From: Motiliproteus sp963974645 | GTDB taxonomy: Bacteria; Pseudomonadota; Gammaproteobacteria; Pseudomonadales; Balneatricaceae | DNA: 21,588 nucleotides | Reading direction: 5' to 3' | NCBI GenBank assembly: GCA_963974645.1 | Contig: CAXBEA010000067.1 | Coordinates: 1 to 21,588 of the forward strand | Shown here: positions 15,556 through 21,588 of the stretch, one piece after another | How the letters are laid out: each line of letters opens with the position of its first letter | Numbering within the stretch: the first letter of the stretch is position 1 | Program-made: the position numbers and the translations under genes | The notes under the pieces: generated by a model | What the model was told of the DNA's origin: nothing | The model's input: the letters and a program-made list of their open reading frames with translations, nothing else | Databases searched by the model: none

Positions 15556-15959
15556 GTGCGCCAAAATAATAACCGTCGCAAACCTAGTTGGGCAGAACCA
15601 GAATCAGAACTAGGTAGTGCCAATGCAGTGATCAGTACCAATCAGAATGGATACCTGCCTAAGCGATGAATGGGTGTGATTCACTATAATGACGGTTTCT
15701 AAGATGCCTGCTTACTTAATTCAAAGATCTAGAAGCGACTTGGATACGAGCAAACACTGAATGTCGGCTGTGTCTTAGTGTGTTCTAGAATGCCAGCCCG
15801 CAAGATTGGGCCTCGAATCGTTACTCAACAGCTTCAGCGGGCAGGCGTCGTAGAACACTAAGACTTTTCGGACGCCCATAGGCTGGGTGAAATGCCCTGT
15901 GTGGACCCGTATACAGGGTGTTGTTGGGGCATAGGGTCAGAGGCCCTATGCTACCCGAT
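15556..15959 (+). other. Possible ORF-less group II intron or its remnant
   Basis: The 3' end is the clear domain V-VI segment described separately. Upstream lies a long imperfect stem with arms at 15773-15801 and 15837-15863 (TCTTAGTGT...GCCCGC and its complement, about 35-nt loop), which could be domain IV without its reverse transcriptase ORF. A GTGCGCC at 15556-15562 resembles the GTGYG 5' end of group II introns, and CCTAGTT...AACTAGG nearby could be a domain I helix. At about 400 nt it would be unusually small, so it is either a degenerate intron or a truncated one. No protein gene is convincing in 15356-15978. Confidence 0.35.
15892..15959 (+). ncRNA. Group II intron 3' end (domains V and VI)
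   Basis: The segment TGCCCTGTGTGGACCCGTAT and its continuation ACAGGGTGTTG forms the compact domain V hairpin. It is followed by a domain VI stem (GCATAGGG...CCCTATGC) and the characteristic intron terminus CTACCCGAT at 15951-15959. The same arrangement occurs on the opposite strand at 18422-18489. The reverse transcriptase and most of the rest of the ribozyme are absent, so this is a fragment or a degenerate ORF-less copy. The peroxidase gene ends 19 bp beyond it. Confidence 0.6.
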
Positions 15960-15978
15960 TGGGCGTTTGCAGTTTCGG

Positions 15979-16986
15979 CTAATTCCCGCTTAGCCGTTTG
16001 TCGAAGGAAATTGCATATGCGGGCGAACGGAAGAGAAGGACAGGATCATTCGTCGGCTCGATACCATCAGTCATCACGAGAGGGTCGAAGTTGATTTTTT
16101 CACATTCCGCGTCTTTCTGTCGTGTTGCGGAGGAAATTGTCAATGTTCCAACTTTGATTTCCTTGCGGTTCTTTGGCCATAACAATATGGGGTTGTTTTC
16201 TGGATCGCCGGGCTCACCGATTGTCAGTATCATGTCCCAGCCCACAGGGCCGTGCTCGACGCGTTCGATTAATTTCTGCTCAAGGAAGTTTGGCGGCGAG
16301 GACTTGATTTCTTGATCGGTCATCCGAGTCTCGCCGTCTAGAGGAACGAAGCGCCACCGGACCAGTGTGGCCTTATTTTTAGGGTTCACGAATTTAAACG
16401 TGTGGATGCCAAAGTAGGCACTGTTGGTCCAACTAATAGGGGGGTTGTTTTTGGCCAGGAAATCCGCCTGGGGCGAGCTATCGGGATGACTTGCTTTGAA
16501 TGCCATAACCTTCTCTGGATCAGGCTTGCCGGTTGCAGGGTCGGGTGTCTTAGCGACGATAGCATCGAAAAATGTCTGTGGAGTCGCCGCGCCAAACATT
16601 GGCGTATTCAGCATAGTCATGTGCTGCAGGCGGCCATTGGCTAGCCTGAACTCCAAGGCTAAGCCTCGCGGAATCTTTGCGAAATCCGGTACTTTTGGAT
16701 TGCCGCCGGGCATCGAGAAACGTGCAATGACCGGCAGAGGCTTGCCTGAAAACAGTGCTGAGCGCGTATAGGCGTGTGCCTCCGGTGATCCGACAAACTC
16801 CCCCGTTGCGCACATTCCCTTGGTGTGATTACGGCGTTCACCCGGATGTACTCCAAAGGTGTTCTCTAAGGCGGATACGACTTGATCTGCCATCACCTCT
16901 TTTTCCGCCGCAGTGCTAAGTGGCGCGGCGCTGACCAGCATTCCGCTTAGTAGCCATGTTGGCAAATTGTTTCTCTCGATGAACAT
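15979..16986 (-). CDS. srpA: Periplasmic catalase-related peroxidase (SrpA-like)
   Basis: Haem protein of the catalase superfamily, small form (335 residues), which uses organic or hydrogen peroxide and lacks the large catalase C-terminal parts. A signal peptide (LPTWLLSGMLVSAAPLSTAA) indicates export. The distal catalytic His is H54 in RRNHTKGMCATGEF. The family core ARFSMPGGNPKVPDFAKIPRG follows, and the proximal haem-ligand Tyr is Y324 in the RSPAY motif (R320, Y324) close to the C-terminus. The start at 16986 has a perfect AAAGGAGG ribosome site; an upstream in-frame ATG at 17001 includes that site and is rejected. The gene sits between inverted group II intron ends together with an IS110 remnant, so it may be horizontally acquired. 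Confidence 0.88.
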   Translation of the reverse strand: MFIERNNLPTWLLSGMLVSAAPLSTAAEKEVMADQVVSALENTFGVHPGERRNHTKGMCATGEFVGSPEAHAYTRSALFSGKPLPVIARFSMPGGNPKVPDFAKIPRGLALEFRLANGRLQHMTMLNTPMFGAATPQTFFDAIVAKTPDPATGKPDPEKVMAFKASHPDSSPQADFLAKNNPPISWTNSAYFGIHTFKFVNPKNKATLVRWRFVPLDGETRMTDQEIKSSPPNFLEQKLIERVEHGPVGWDMILTIGEPGDPENNPILLWPKNRKEIKVGTLTISSATRQKDAECEKINFDPLVMTDGIEPTNDPVLLFRSPAYAISFDKRLSGN

Positions 16987-17387
16987 ATATCCTCCTTTCA
17001 TTTTCCGAAGACAGACAAGGCGCCCAACTATGAATAGACACCGAGTGGTGTGATAACTCTTTCACGGGTTTGGTGGATAACATACCTTGTCCTCGGGTCT
17101 ATCCCTGTCTAAGCTGAGTTTGGTGGCGGTCGGGTGACCGCAGAAGACGGTTATACGCCATGGACGGAATGATCCAGCTGCTAGATCAGTCTAGTCGCTA
17201 AATCAAACAACGTTGGCAGATGCTAACAGCTTGTCCACTGTCAACGATGGGCCGTACTTTTCCCCCTGGCTTCTGAGATCGCAGGGGGCGAGTGTCGATA
17301 CAAACCTGTCGTTCAATGAGAGAGCTTCGATGCTAAGTGAAGCATCAAGGCTCTGAATCTCATCCTGTATTCCCCACATCACCCAGT
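16987..17387. other. Non-coding stretch upstream of the peroxidase gene
   Basis: No intact gene seen. It must hold the promoter of the minus-strand peroxidase gene. Several stems occur: GCGGTC/GACCGC near 17125-17140, a perfect CCCCCTG (17262-17268) with CAGGGGG (17282-17288), and GATGCT...AGCATC near 17327-17345. The right part may be decayed 5' sequence of the adjacent IS110-type element, but no transposase motif can be read there. Confidence 0.35.
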
Positions 17388-17668
17388 CGTGAGTTAAGCT
17401 CCCGCGACAACCAACGAGGTGCGATGAACCACTGCTGTTAGGGGTCAGTAAACGTGGTGATTGTTATCTAGGGTGCTTGCTGATTCATGAAGCTAGAGCC
17501 GTACTCAAACACATAAATCCAAAGTGCTCGGTTACGAGATGGTTGAAAGAATTAACGAAAAGAAGACATAAGAACGTCGTCATTGTTGCAATGGCCAACA
17601 AGTTAGCCCGTATAGCGTGGGCGTTATTGTCGAAAGGAGAGCGTTACCGAGAAGGAATGGTAGCGTAG
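17388..17668 (+). pseudogene. IS110-family (IS1111-type) transposase, C-terminal remnant
   Basis: The frame reads LLLGVSKRGDCYLGCLLIHE, then ARAVLKH, and ends near NVVIVAMANKLARIAWALLS. These correspond to the LLGISKRGD-YLRTLLIHGARAVL and VALANKMARIAWALL motifs of the C-terminal Transposase_20 domain of IS110/IS1111 elements. Coding similarity extends back to about 17388, where a TGA stands where the family usually has Trp before the Leu-Gly-Leu-x-Pro-Arg-Gln motif. The N-terminal DEDD catalytic domain is missing. Only the last 90 or so codons remain, so the element is dead. Some IS1111-group members insert in attC sites, which fits the attC-like sites 2-3 kb away. Confidence 0.75.
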
Positions 17669-17920
17669 AGTTCATAAATCAAGGCACGTCAGTTGTTGCG
17701 TAGGCGTATTGTCGATGGCACTACAGGTAAGACCGTGATTGGATAACTCTGAGCCTAACATCGTTCATTAACAGAACGGTAAAATGTTTAGACTCTGATC
17801 AGCGGAACCCATCAGGGGTAGTGGCGATTAGGCCATGTAAGAATCCGGATAGATGGCTGCAACACCGAAGAGTGTATCGACAAAAAAGCTTGCACAATAC
17901 GGTGCGTCCATAGAGGTTAT

Positions 17921-18409
17921 GTGCAAAATATCATGATCTGTAACGAGGAAATCCGTTTAGCGACAATCAGTGATGCGTTACGCATTGCAGAAATGTCTAG
18001 AGATCTCATCGAATCAGGATTGGGGTGGTCATGGACGCCATCGCGCGTAGTCAGAGAGATTAATGAAAAGTATTCAAATGTAGTCGTAACGCTCGAAGGA
18101 AACGATGTTATTGGGTTTGCTGTCATGGCGTATTTGGATGAAGAAGCGCGCCTTAATTTATTTGGCGTCCATCCAAATTACAGACGAAAAGGTGTAGGAA
18201 CACGAATGATCAAATGGTTAGAGGAAACCGCGTTAATTAATGGCGATGGCGTTGTATATTTGGAAATGCGATTAAAGAACCATGGAGCAAGGGAATTCTA
18301 TAAATCGCTAGGCTATAAAGTCATCCAACGTATTCCCGGATACTATAAGGGGAGAGAAACCGCTGTGCGAATGGCGCATGATTTGTGGTCTGGCGTATCT
18401 CCTTCATGA
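17921..18409 (+). CDS. GNAT-family N-acetyltransferase
   Basis: Acetyl-CoA-dependent transferase of about 162 residues; the acceptor is unknown. The GNAT fold is visible in order: an N-terminal strand-helix (IRLATISDALRIAEMSRDLI), the central strands DVIGFAVMAYLDEEARLNLF, motif A with the pyrophosphate loop VHPNYRRKGVGTRMI (R89-K-G-V-G93), and motif B LEMRLKNHGAREFYKSLGYK. The last part resembles RimI-type proteins. Start uncertain: GTG at 17921 with GAGG just upstream, or ATG at 17933. The base composition is lower in G+C than that of the sulfonate genes, and the gene ends 12 bp from an inverted group II intron 3' end, consistent with acquired DNA. Confidence 0.83.
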   Translation: MQNIMICNEEIRLATISDALRIAEMSRDLIESGLGWSWTPSRVVREINEKYSNVVVTLEGNDVIGFAVMAYLDEEARLNLFGVHPNYRRKGVGTRMIKWLEETALINGDGVVYLEMRLKNHGAREFYKSLGYKVIQRIPGYYKGRETAVRMAHDLWSGVSPS

Positions 18410-18421
18410 TTACAGAACATA

Positions 18422-18489
18422 ATCGGGTAGCCGAGGGTCTCTAACCCTCAGCTCCCGCAACACCTTGCATGCGGGTCCGCACGGCCCCA
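18422..18489 (-). ncRNA. Group II intron 3' end (domains V and VI), inverted copy
   Basis: Read on the minus strand, the domain V hairpin GGCCGTGCGGACCCGCATGC continues as AAGGTGTTGCGGG. It is followed by a domain VI stem (GAGGGTTAGAGACCCTC) and the terminus GCTACCCGAT at 18431-18422. Such sequences close many bacterial group II introns after their reverse transcriptase gene. No reverse transcriptase or 5' ribozyme parts lie upstream on this strand, so it is a truncated remnant. It matches the plus-strand copy at 15892-15959 in layout and shares its exact last ten bases, but the arm sequences differ, so they come from related, not identical, introns. Confidence 0.68.
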
Positions 18490-18623
18490 AGTTATCGGTT
18501 CAACGCTATGGCAGCAATGACATACAACCTGCAGTTCCTGCCATATCCATGAAAAAGCGACCAGCAGCTACACTAGGTTAAACATCCCGTTTATCGCAGG
18601 TAAGACTCCTGAAGGAAAACGCC

Positions 18624-19052
18624 ATGAGCCAGAAACACAGCCCGATAGCTAAGCGGTTCGCCTCCGCCGCAATCATCAGCCTCCTGTCAGTCCTACCGGT
18701 CTGCGCAGATGCAGATACTGAAAAAGAGGGCCACCACATCACCGCACACTGGTCGAAAACCCTCAGCAAAAACCAATGGGAACAAGCGAACGCCATGCAC
18801 CATAAGCTGGAGGACGACCAGGCTCCATTCAAGACCAGGGAAGCACAGACACTGACAGAACTGAATACCCTGATAGTTCGCGGCGACGTCAGTCTTTCAG
18901 AGATACACAAGAAAATCGATGAGCTGATCAATGCCAAAAGAGAGATCATGCGCCTGCGCTATGATCATCTGGTGGAGATGCGTCGTGTGCTCAACGCGGA
19001 GCAGCGAGTCTCCTATGACGAGGCGGTGATGAAGCGATATGAAGTGAAGTAG
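18624..19052 (+). CDS. Spy/CpxP-like periplasmic protein
   Basis: A 142-residue exported protein. The signal peptide (RFASAAIISLLSVLPVCADA) is followed by an almost wholly helical, charged body. The C-terminal RRVLNAEQRVSYDEAVMKR corresponds to the LTxEQ motif of Spy/CpxP/ZraP proteins, which are periplasmic chaperones or metal-responsive sensors. A conserved earlier helix contains LSKNQWEQANAMHHKLEDD, and SEIHKKIDELINAKREIMRL forms the middle helix. The His-rich EGHH following the signal could bind metal. GAAGGA lies about 8 bases before the ATG. It sits between the intron remnant and the cassette-like region, with no partner kinase nearby. Confidence 0.7.
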   Translation: MSQKHSPIAKRFASAAIISLLSVLPVCADADTEKEGHHITAHWSKTLSKNQWEQANAMHHKLEDDQAPFKTREAQTLTELNTLIVRGDVSLSEIHKKIDELINAKREIMRLRYDHLVEMRRVLNAEQRVSYDEAVMKRYEVK

Positions 19053-19414
19053 TTCTGCTGTCGGGTATCGATTCTTTCTGCAAGAAAAAGCGCAGCAGTG
19101 GGGATGAACCACCAGCGTATAAAGGCACAACACGAAGACCAAGGATAACGGTACCAGGTCTTGCTTTTGCCCTATTGCCCACTTCGGGAAAAATATTTAC
19201 CAGTAAAAGCCGCTGTCGCTTGCGGGCATAGTTGACCAGATGAGCATTAGGAGATGTTCCAATCATGATCGAAGTTGAAGATAAGCGGTCATAACGCTGG
19301 GCCCTGATCTCGGCTCCTGTTGCGACAAGCCGTCAGCAAACTGCTGATCTCGACTGCCTGATTTTATGTTTGTTTATACAGTATATTGAGGTTGCTGGGG
19401 AAAAGTGGCTTGTT
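19053..19414. other. Non-coding stretch between Spy-like gene and cassette region
   Basis: No gene is convincing. CTGCTG near 19057 and CAGCAG near 19094 bracket an inner TTTCT/AGAAA stem just after the Spy-like gene, which may serve as a factor-dependent terminator. A TCATAACGCTGG near 19289 begins like an attC R'' box, but no matching GTTAT is found at the right distance, so it was not called as a site. Confidence 0.35.
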
Positions 19415-19564
19415 ATGTCGATTCAGCAGGCTCGTTTTGCACTGGAAACTTTTGCAATAATGCAGCACTATCAAACTCTTAAGGAAAAGTTGGGTGGAGA
19501 TACCGCGCCATCTACTCAAGATATATACGCTGGCTCGTTTTCATCGGAGGAGAATGACAAGTGA
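19415..19564 (+). CDS. Small cassette-type ORF (49 residues), unknown
   Basis: Reads MSIQQARFALETFAIMQHYQ followed by a Lys/Glu-rich helix and a polar tail (GSFSSEENDK). A TTG start at 19370 would add 15 residues. There is no signal peptide or recognised domain. The stop codon lies 6 bp before the attC-like site at 19571, the usual position of a cassette gene, which is the main support for it being real. The 5' boundary of its cassette was not found. Confidence 0.45.
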   Translation: MSIQQARFALETFAIMQHYQTLKEKLGGDTAPSTQDIYAGSFSSEENDK

Positions 19565-19570
19565 TTTCAA

Positions 19571-19656
19571 ATAACGCCTTACATTCAAACCCTTACCCTG
19601 CTCTTATTCACGGTGTGAATACGACAAAACGAGCCGGCTTAGTATTAAAATGTTAT
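19571..19656 (+). other. attC-like recombination site (first)
   Basis: Begins ATAAC (19571-19575) and ends GTTAT (19652-19656), which are perfect complements and stand for the outer R''/R' boxes. Three-base spacers and partly complementary inner boxes (TTACATTCAA and TTAGTATTAA) follow. The centre contains a perfect TATTCAC/GTGAATA hairpin (19605-19621). Length 86 bp, close to the second site (84 bp). Inner-box pairing is poorer than in the second site. Confidence 0.5.
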
Positions 19657-19667
19657 GACCCTAGAGT

Positions 19668-20432
19668 ATGCTAAGTATGGAGTCACTTTTAATATCAAAT
19701 CTTATATTGCCGTTCTTTTCCACAATAGGAGCGGCTTTGGTAATTATCTATATAAACTCTATAAATAGAAGAGTTAAGGAAAGCAAGCAAAAAATATACG
19801 CAGCTACCTACATCTTAGATTCCAGTATGCGCATGCTGTCAGCCGAACTAATTGTATTAGTCCATACAATAAAACCGCATATAGATGCTTCTTATAGAAT
19901 CGCTAAGGGAGATCAAAAGCTATTAGAGACTATGCTGTTAACTGATGAATTCGACATCCTAACAGAGGCTGGCCCTGATTTTTCACATATCCCTAACGAG
20001 TTTTCGCTTCAGATAGGTTATGATGATTTAGAACTTGTCCAAGTATACGATACACTTCTTTATTTATTTCGAAGCGACTCAACCAGAAAATCATTAAATA
20101 ACTTTGTAAAAGAAAACCTAAAAAGCATGGATGGTTTTTTACAAAAAGAAGAATCTGAAAAAATTGACATACTTAACACATATATTGATTACCTTGATCG
20201 ATTAGAGCATGAAGCCAATAGGTTAATACATATGATTGTGTACAATGTAACCCCAAGGCTAGAGGGTTATATATCAAATAAAAAGCTTTTGTTTTATTCA
20301 AAAAGCCATGCTAAGAAAACGATAAAAGTTACTAATAAATTAATACAGCAATACGCTGATTATATCCCCGAGCAAGACTTCATGGAAAAAGTCAGAAATG
20401 GGGGCATACAAAGTGAGCTCAAAAAGTCATAA
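19668..20432 (+). CDS. Membrane-anchored helical protein of unknown function, cassette gene
   Basis: A 254-residue protein with one N-terminal transmembrane segment (about residues 6-31, ISNLILPFFSTIGAALVIIY) and a long cytoplasmic, mostly helical body rich in Lys, Glu, Leu and Ile. A coiled-coil-like part lies near 165-195 (EESEKIDILNTYIDYLDRLE) and the tail is basic. No enzymatic motif is recognised. Codon use is much more AT-rich than in the sulfonate genes. The gene begins 16 bp after the R' box of one attC-like site, and its TAA stop forms the first bases of the next, so it fills one gene cassette (about 19652-20510). The start may be M1 or M4 (19677); ribosome sites are weak, as in many cassettes. 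Confidence 0.7.
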   Translation: MLSMESLLISNLILPFFSTIGAALVIIYINSINRRVKESKQKIYAATYILDSSMRMLSAELIVLVHTIKPHIDASYRIAKGDQKLLETMLLTDEFDILTEAGPDFSHIPNEFSLQIGYDDLELVQVYDTLLYLFRSDSTRKSLNNFVKENLKSMDGFLQKEESEKIDILNTYIDYLDRLEHEANRLIHMIVYNVTPRLEGYISNKKLLFYSKSHAKKTIKVTNKLIQQYADYIPEQDFMEKVRNGGIQSELKKS

Positions 20433-20513
20433 CAAGGCGTTCAACTTCGGCCAGCAAGCTGGCCTGGAACTCCAAACTGCTGCGCAGTTTTCCGTCCCGT
20501 TAACGCGGCGTTG
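20430..20513 (+). other. attC recombination site (second)
   Basis: R'' TAAC (20430-20433), 3-base spacer AAG, L'' GCGTTCAAC (20437-20445); on the other side L' GTTAACGC (20499-20506), spacer GGC, R' GTTG (20510-20513). L'' and L' are complementary except for one extra C in L'', which is the extrahelical base typical of attC sites. Two internal hairpins, GGCCAGC/GCTGGCC (20449-20464) and AAACTGC/GCAGTTT (20474-20490), fill the centre. The stop codon of the upstream gene overlaps the R'' box, as is usual for cassettes. Confidence 0.75.
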
Positions 20514-20604
20514 ACGCTGTCGGAAAAGTCCCAGAGCCCCTGGCCCACGGGCCCCGACCCCGATAAAATGGACGAAAAGAAAATAACCGCAGACAGGGCA
20601 AGGG

Positions 20605-21566
20605 ATGGCGCGCTACAAACACTACGATTACAACCAGACCAAGATGATCCCGCTGCGGTTTGCGGATCAGATTCAGCCTGGCTCCTTTGAATATACCCTC
20701 AACCATGTCATTGATAATGACCTCGACCTGAGCGTCTTTGCCCAGCGTTATCGCAATGATACCAACGGTGCACCTGCCTATGATCCGGCGATCCTGCTAA
20801 AGATCGTGTTGTTCGCCTATTCTCGCGGCATTACCTCCAGCCGCAAAATCGAACAGGCTTGTCGTGAGAACGTGCTGTTTATGGCGCTCTCCGCCGATAG
20901 CCAGCCGCACTTCAGTACCATCGCCGACTTCGTTACCCGCATGGATGAGGGGATCAAGCCACTGTTTACCCATGTATTGATGGTCTGCAACCAGATGGGC
21001 CTGATCGGTCGCGAGATGTTTGCTATTGACGGTTGCAAGCTGCCCTCCAACGCCTCAAAAGAGTGGAGCGGCACCCATGCCGAGCTGACGCGTAAGCAGC
21101 AGAAGATCGACCGGGCGGTGGAGCGCATGCTGGCGTCACATCGATCGGACGACCAGCGTCCCGAGCCCGAGATACAGGTGCGACAGGAAGCCCAGATCAA
21201 GAAACTAAAACAGGCCAGCGACAAGATACAGCAGTACCTGGAAACGGAGCCGGAGCGGCTCGGTCGCGGTAAACACCCAGGCCCGTCAAGGGCAACATTA
21301 CCGACCCCGAAAGCGCCAAAATGACCAGATTGCCGGGAGCAATCTGGCGCGTAGCCCGTAGGGTGAGTCTCAGGGATGAGACGAGCAATACCTCGAAAGG
21401 CACGATCCAGGGCTATAACGGTATCGCGGGGGTCGATAGCAAACACCAGATCATCGTGCATGCCCAGGCGTATGGCGAAGGTCCGGAACAGCATGCCTTG
21501 GTGCCCATGTTGCTGGGAATTAAACGGCAGTTGGTAAGCGCCGCTAAATCGACCCTCTTGACCTAA
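20605..21566 (+). pseudogene. IS1182-family transposase, frameshifted and truncated
   Basis: The N-terminal part (239 codons to 21324) contains the IS1182/DUF772-type start (YDPAILLKIVLFAYSRGITS, then ENVLFMALSADSQPHFSTIADF) and the first catalytic Asp in FAIDGCKLPSNASKEWSGTH. Around 21280-21290 the frame is lost by an apparent one-base deletion: the expected VKGNITDPESAKM continues in the -1 frame. That second frame then reads TSKGTIQGYNGIAGVDSKHQ with the second Asp, and ends at GIKRQL near 21535, after which family similarity stops. The third catalytic residue and the C-terminus are missing. A 66-bp insertion interrupts the second part. The protein cannot be a working transposase. The left end of the element lies between 20514 and 20604 but no inverted repeat was identified. 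Confidence 0.85.
21325..21392 (+). repeat. In-frame 66-bp palindromic insertion within the transposase
   Basis: A perfect 9-bp hairpin CCAGATTGC-N5-GCAATCTGG (21325-21347) is followed by CGCGTAGCCCGTAGGGTGA and a second hairpin GTCTCA-N4-TGAGAC (21367-21382). The stretch is flanked by ACC on both sides (21324-21326 and 21390-21392). It adds 22 codons between AKMT and SKGTIQGYNG, which are adjacent in the usual protein. The length is a multiple of three. It resembles a small palindromic intergenic repeat that has inserted into the element. Confidence 0.65.
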
Positions 21567-21588
21567 CCGTACTGAGCCACTTTTTTAG

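Noticed and set aside
15428..15613. 61-codon plus-strand frame after the peptidase start
   Set aside because: No ribosome site, no family, low-complexity end, and it overlaps the possible intron sequence.
18578..18949. 123-codon minus-strand frame, Cys/Ser/Leu rich
   Set aside because: Antisense to the Spy-like gene, which has a signal peptide, ribosome site and family motif.
19285..19365. A third attC site beginning TCATAACGCTGG
   Set aside because: No complementary GTTAT/GCGTT partner is found within about 150 bp downstream.
1..21588. CRISPR array, tRNA or rRNA genes
   Set aside because: No regularly spaced direct repeats, cloverleaf-like tRNA sequence or rRNA segments were recognised while reading both strands.
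21536..21588. End of another insertion sequence at the right edge
   Set aside because: The transposase similarity stops near 21535 and the following sequence is unrelated, but too little is present to identify another element.

Overview
The window looks like a chromosomal segment of a Gram-negative, probably marine gammaproteobacterium. This rests on the gene content (sulfoacetaldehyde acetyltransferase, TRAP transporters, Tat-exported binding protein, TauE exporter, PreP-like M16 protease) and on the integron-type attC sites and group II intron pieces; no rRNA or tRNA marker is present, so the taxon is an inference.

Region 1 (1-8531) is a C2-sulfonate module. On the minus strand xsc (1200-2960) is followed by pta (994 to beyond the left edge). 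Together they turn sulfoacetaldehyde into acetyl phosphate plus sulfite and then into acetyl-CoA. Diverging from xsc is a complete TRAP transporter: a Tat-type DctP, an intergenic terminator-like hairpin, then DctQ and DctM. A second, Sec-type DctP and a family 3 solute-binding protein follow without membrane partners of their own. The enzyme that makes sulfoacetaldehyde (taurine transaminase or dehydrogenase, isethionate dehydrogenase) is not in the window, nor is a regulator.

Region 2 (8518-12251) carries a TauE/SafE-type exporter (a plausible sulfite exit), a Trp-rich 68-residue ORF upstream of it, a divergent DUF6506 gene and a ThiM-like hydroxyethylthiazole kinase. Xsc is a thiamine-diphosphate enzyme, so a thiamine salvage gene nearby may be functional, but no TPP riboswitch was seen. 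A 57-residue gene (12078-12251, minus) has its own promoter, a perfect palindromic operator candidate and an intrinsic terminator.

Region 3 (12398-15355) is a large minus-strand M16C zinc peptidase of the PreP type.

Region 4 (about 15400-21588) is a mobile-DNA junkyard. Two group II intron 3' ends (domains V-VI) lie in inverted orientation at 15892-15959 (+) and 18422-18489 (-). Between them are a periplasmic catalase-related peroxidase, an IS110-family transposase remnant and a GNAT acetyltransferase. A Spy/CpxP-like periplasmic gene follows. Then come two attC-like recombination sites (19571-19656 and 20430-20513) that bracket an AT-rich cassette encoding a membrane-anchored protein of unknown function. 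The window ends in a broken IS1182-family transposase that carries both a frameshift and an in-frame 66-bp palindromic insertion. No integron integrase is visible, so this is best described as a cassette cluster lacking an integrase within view.
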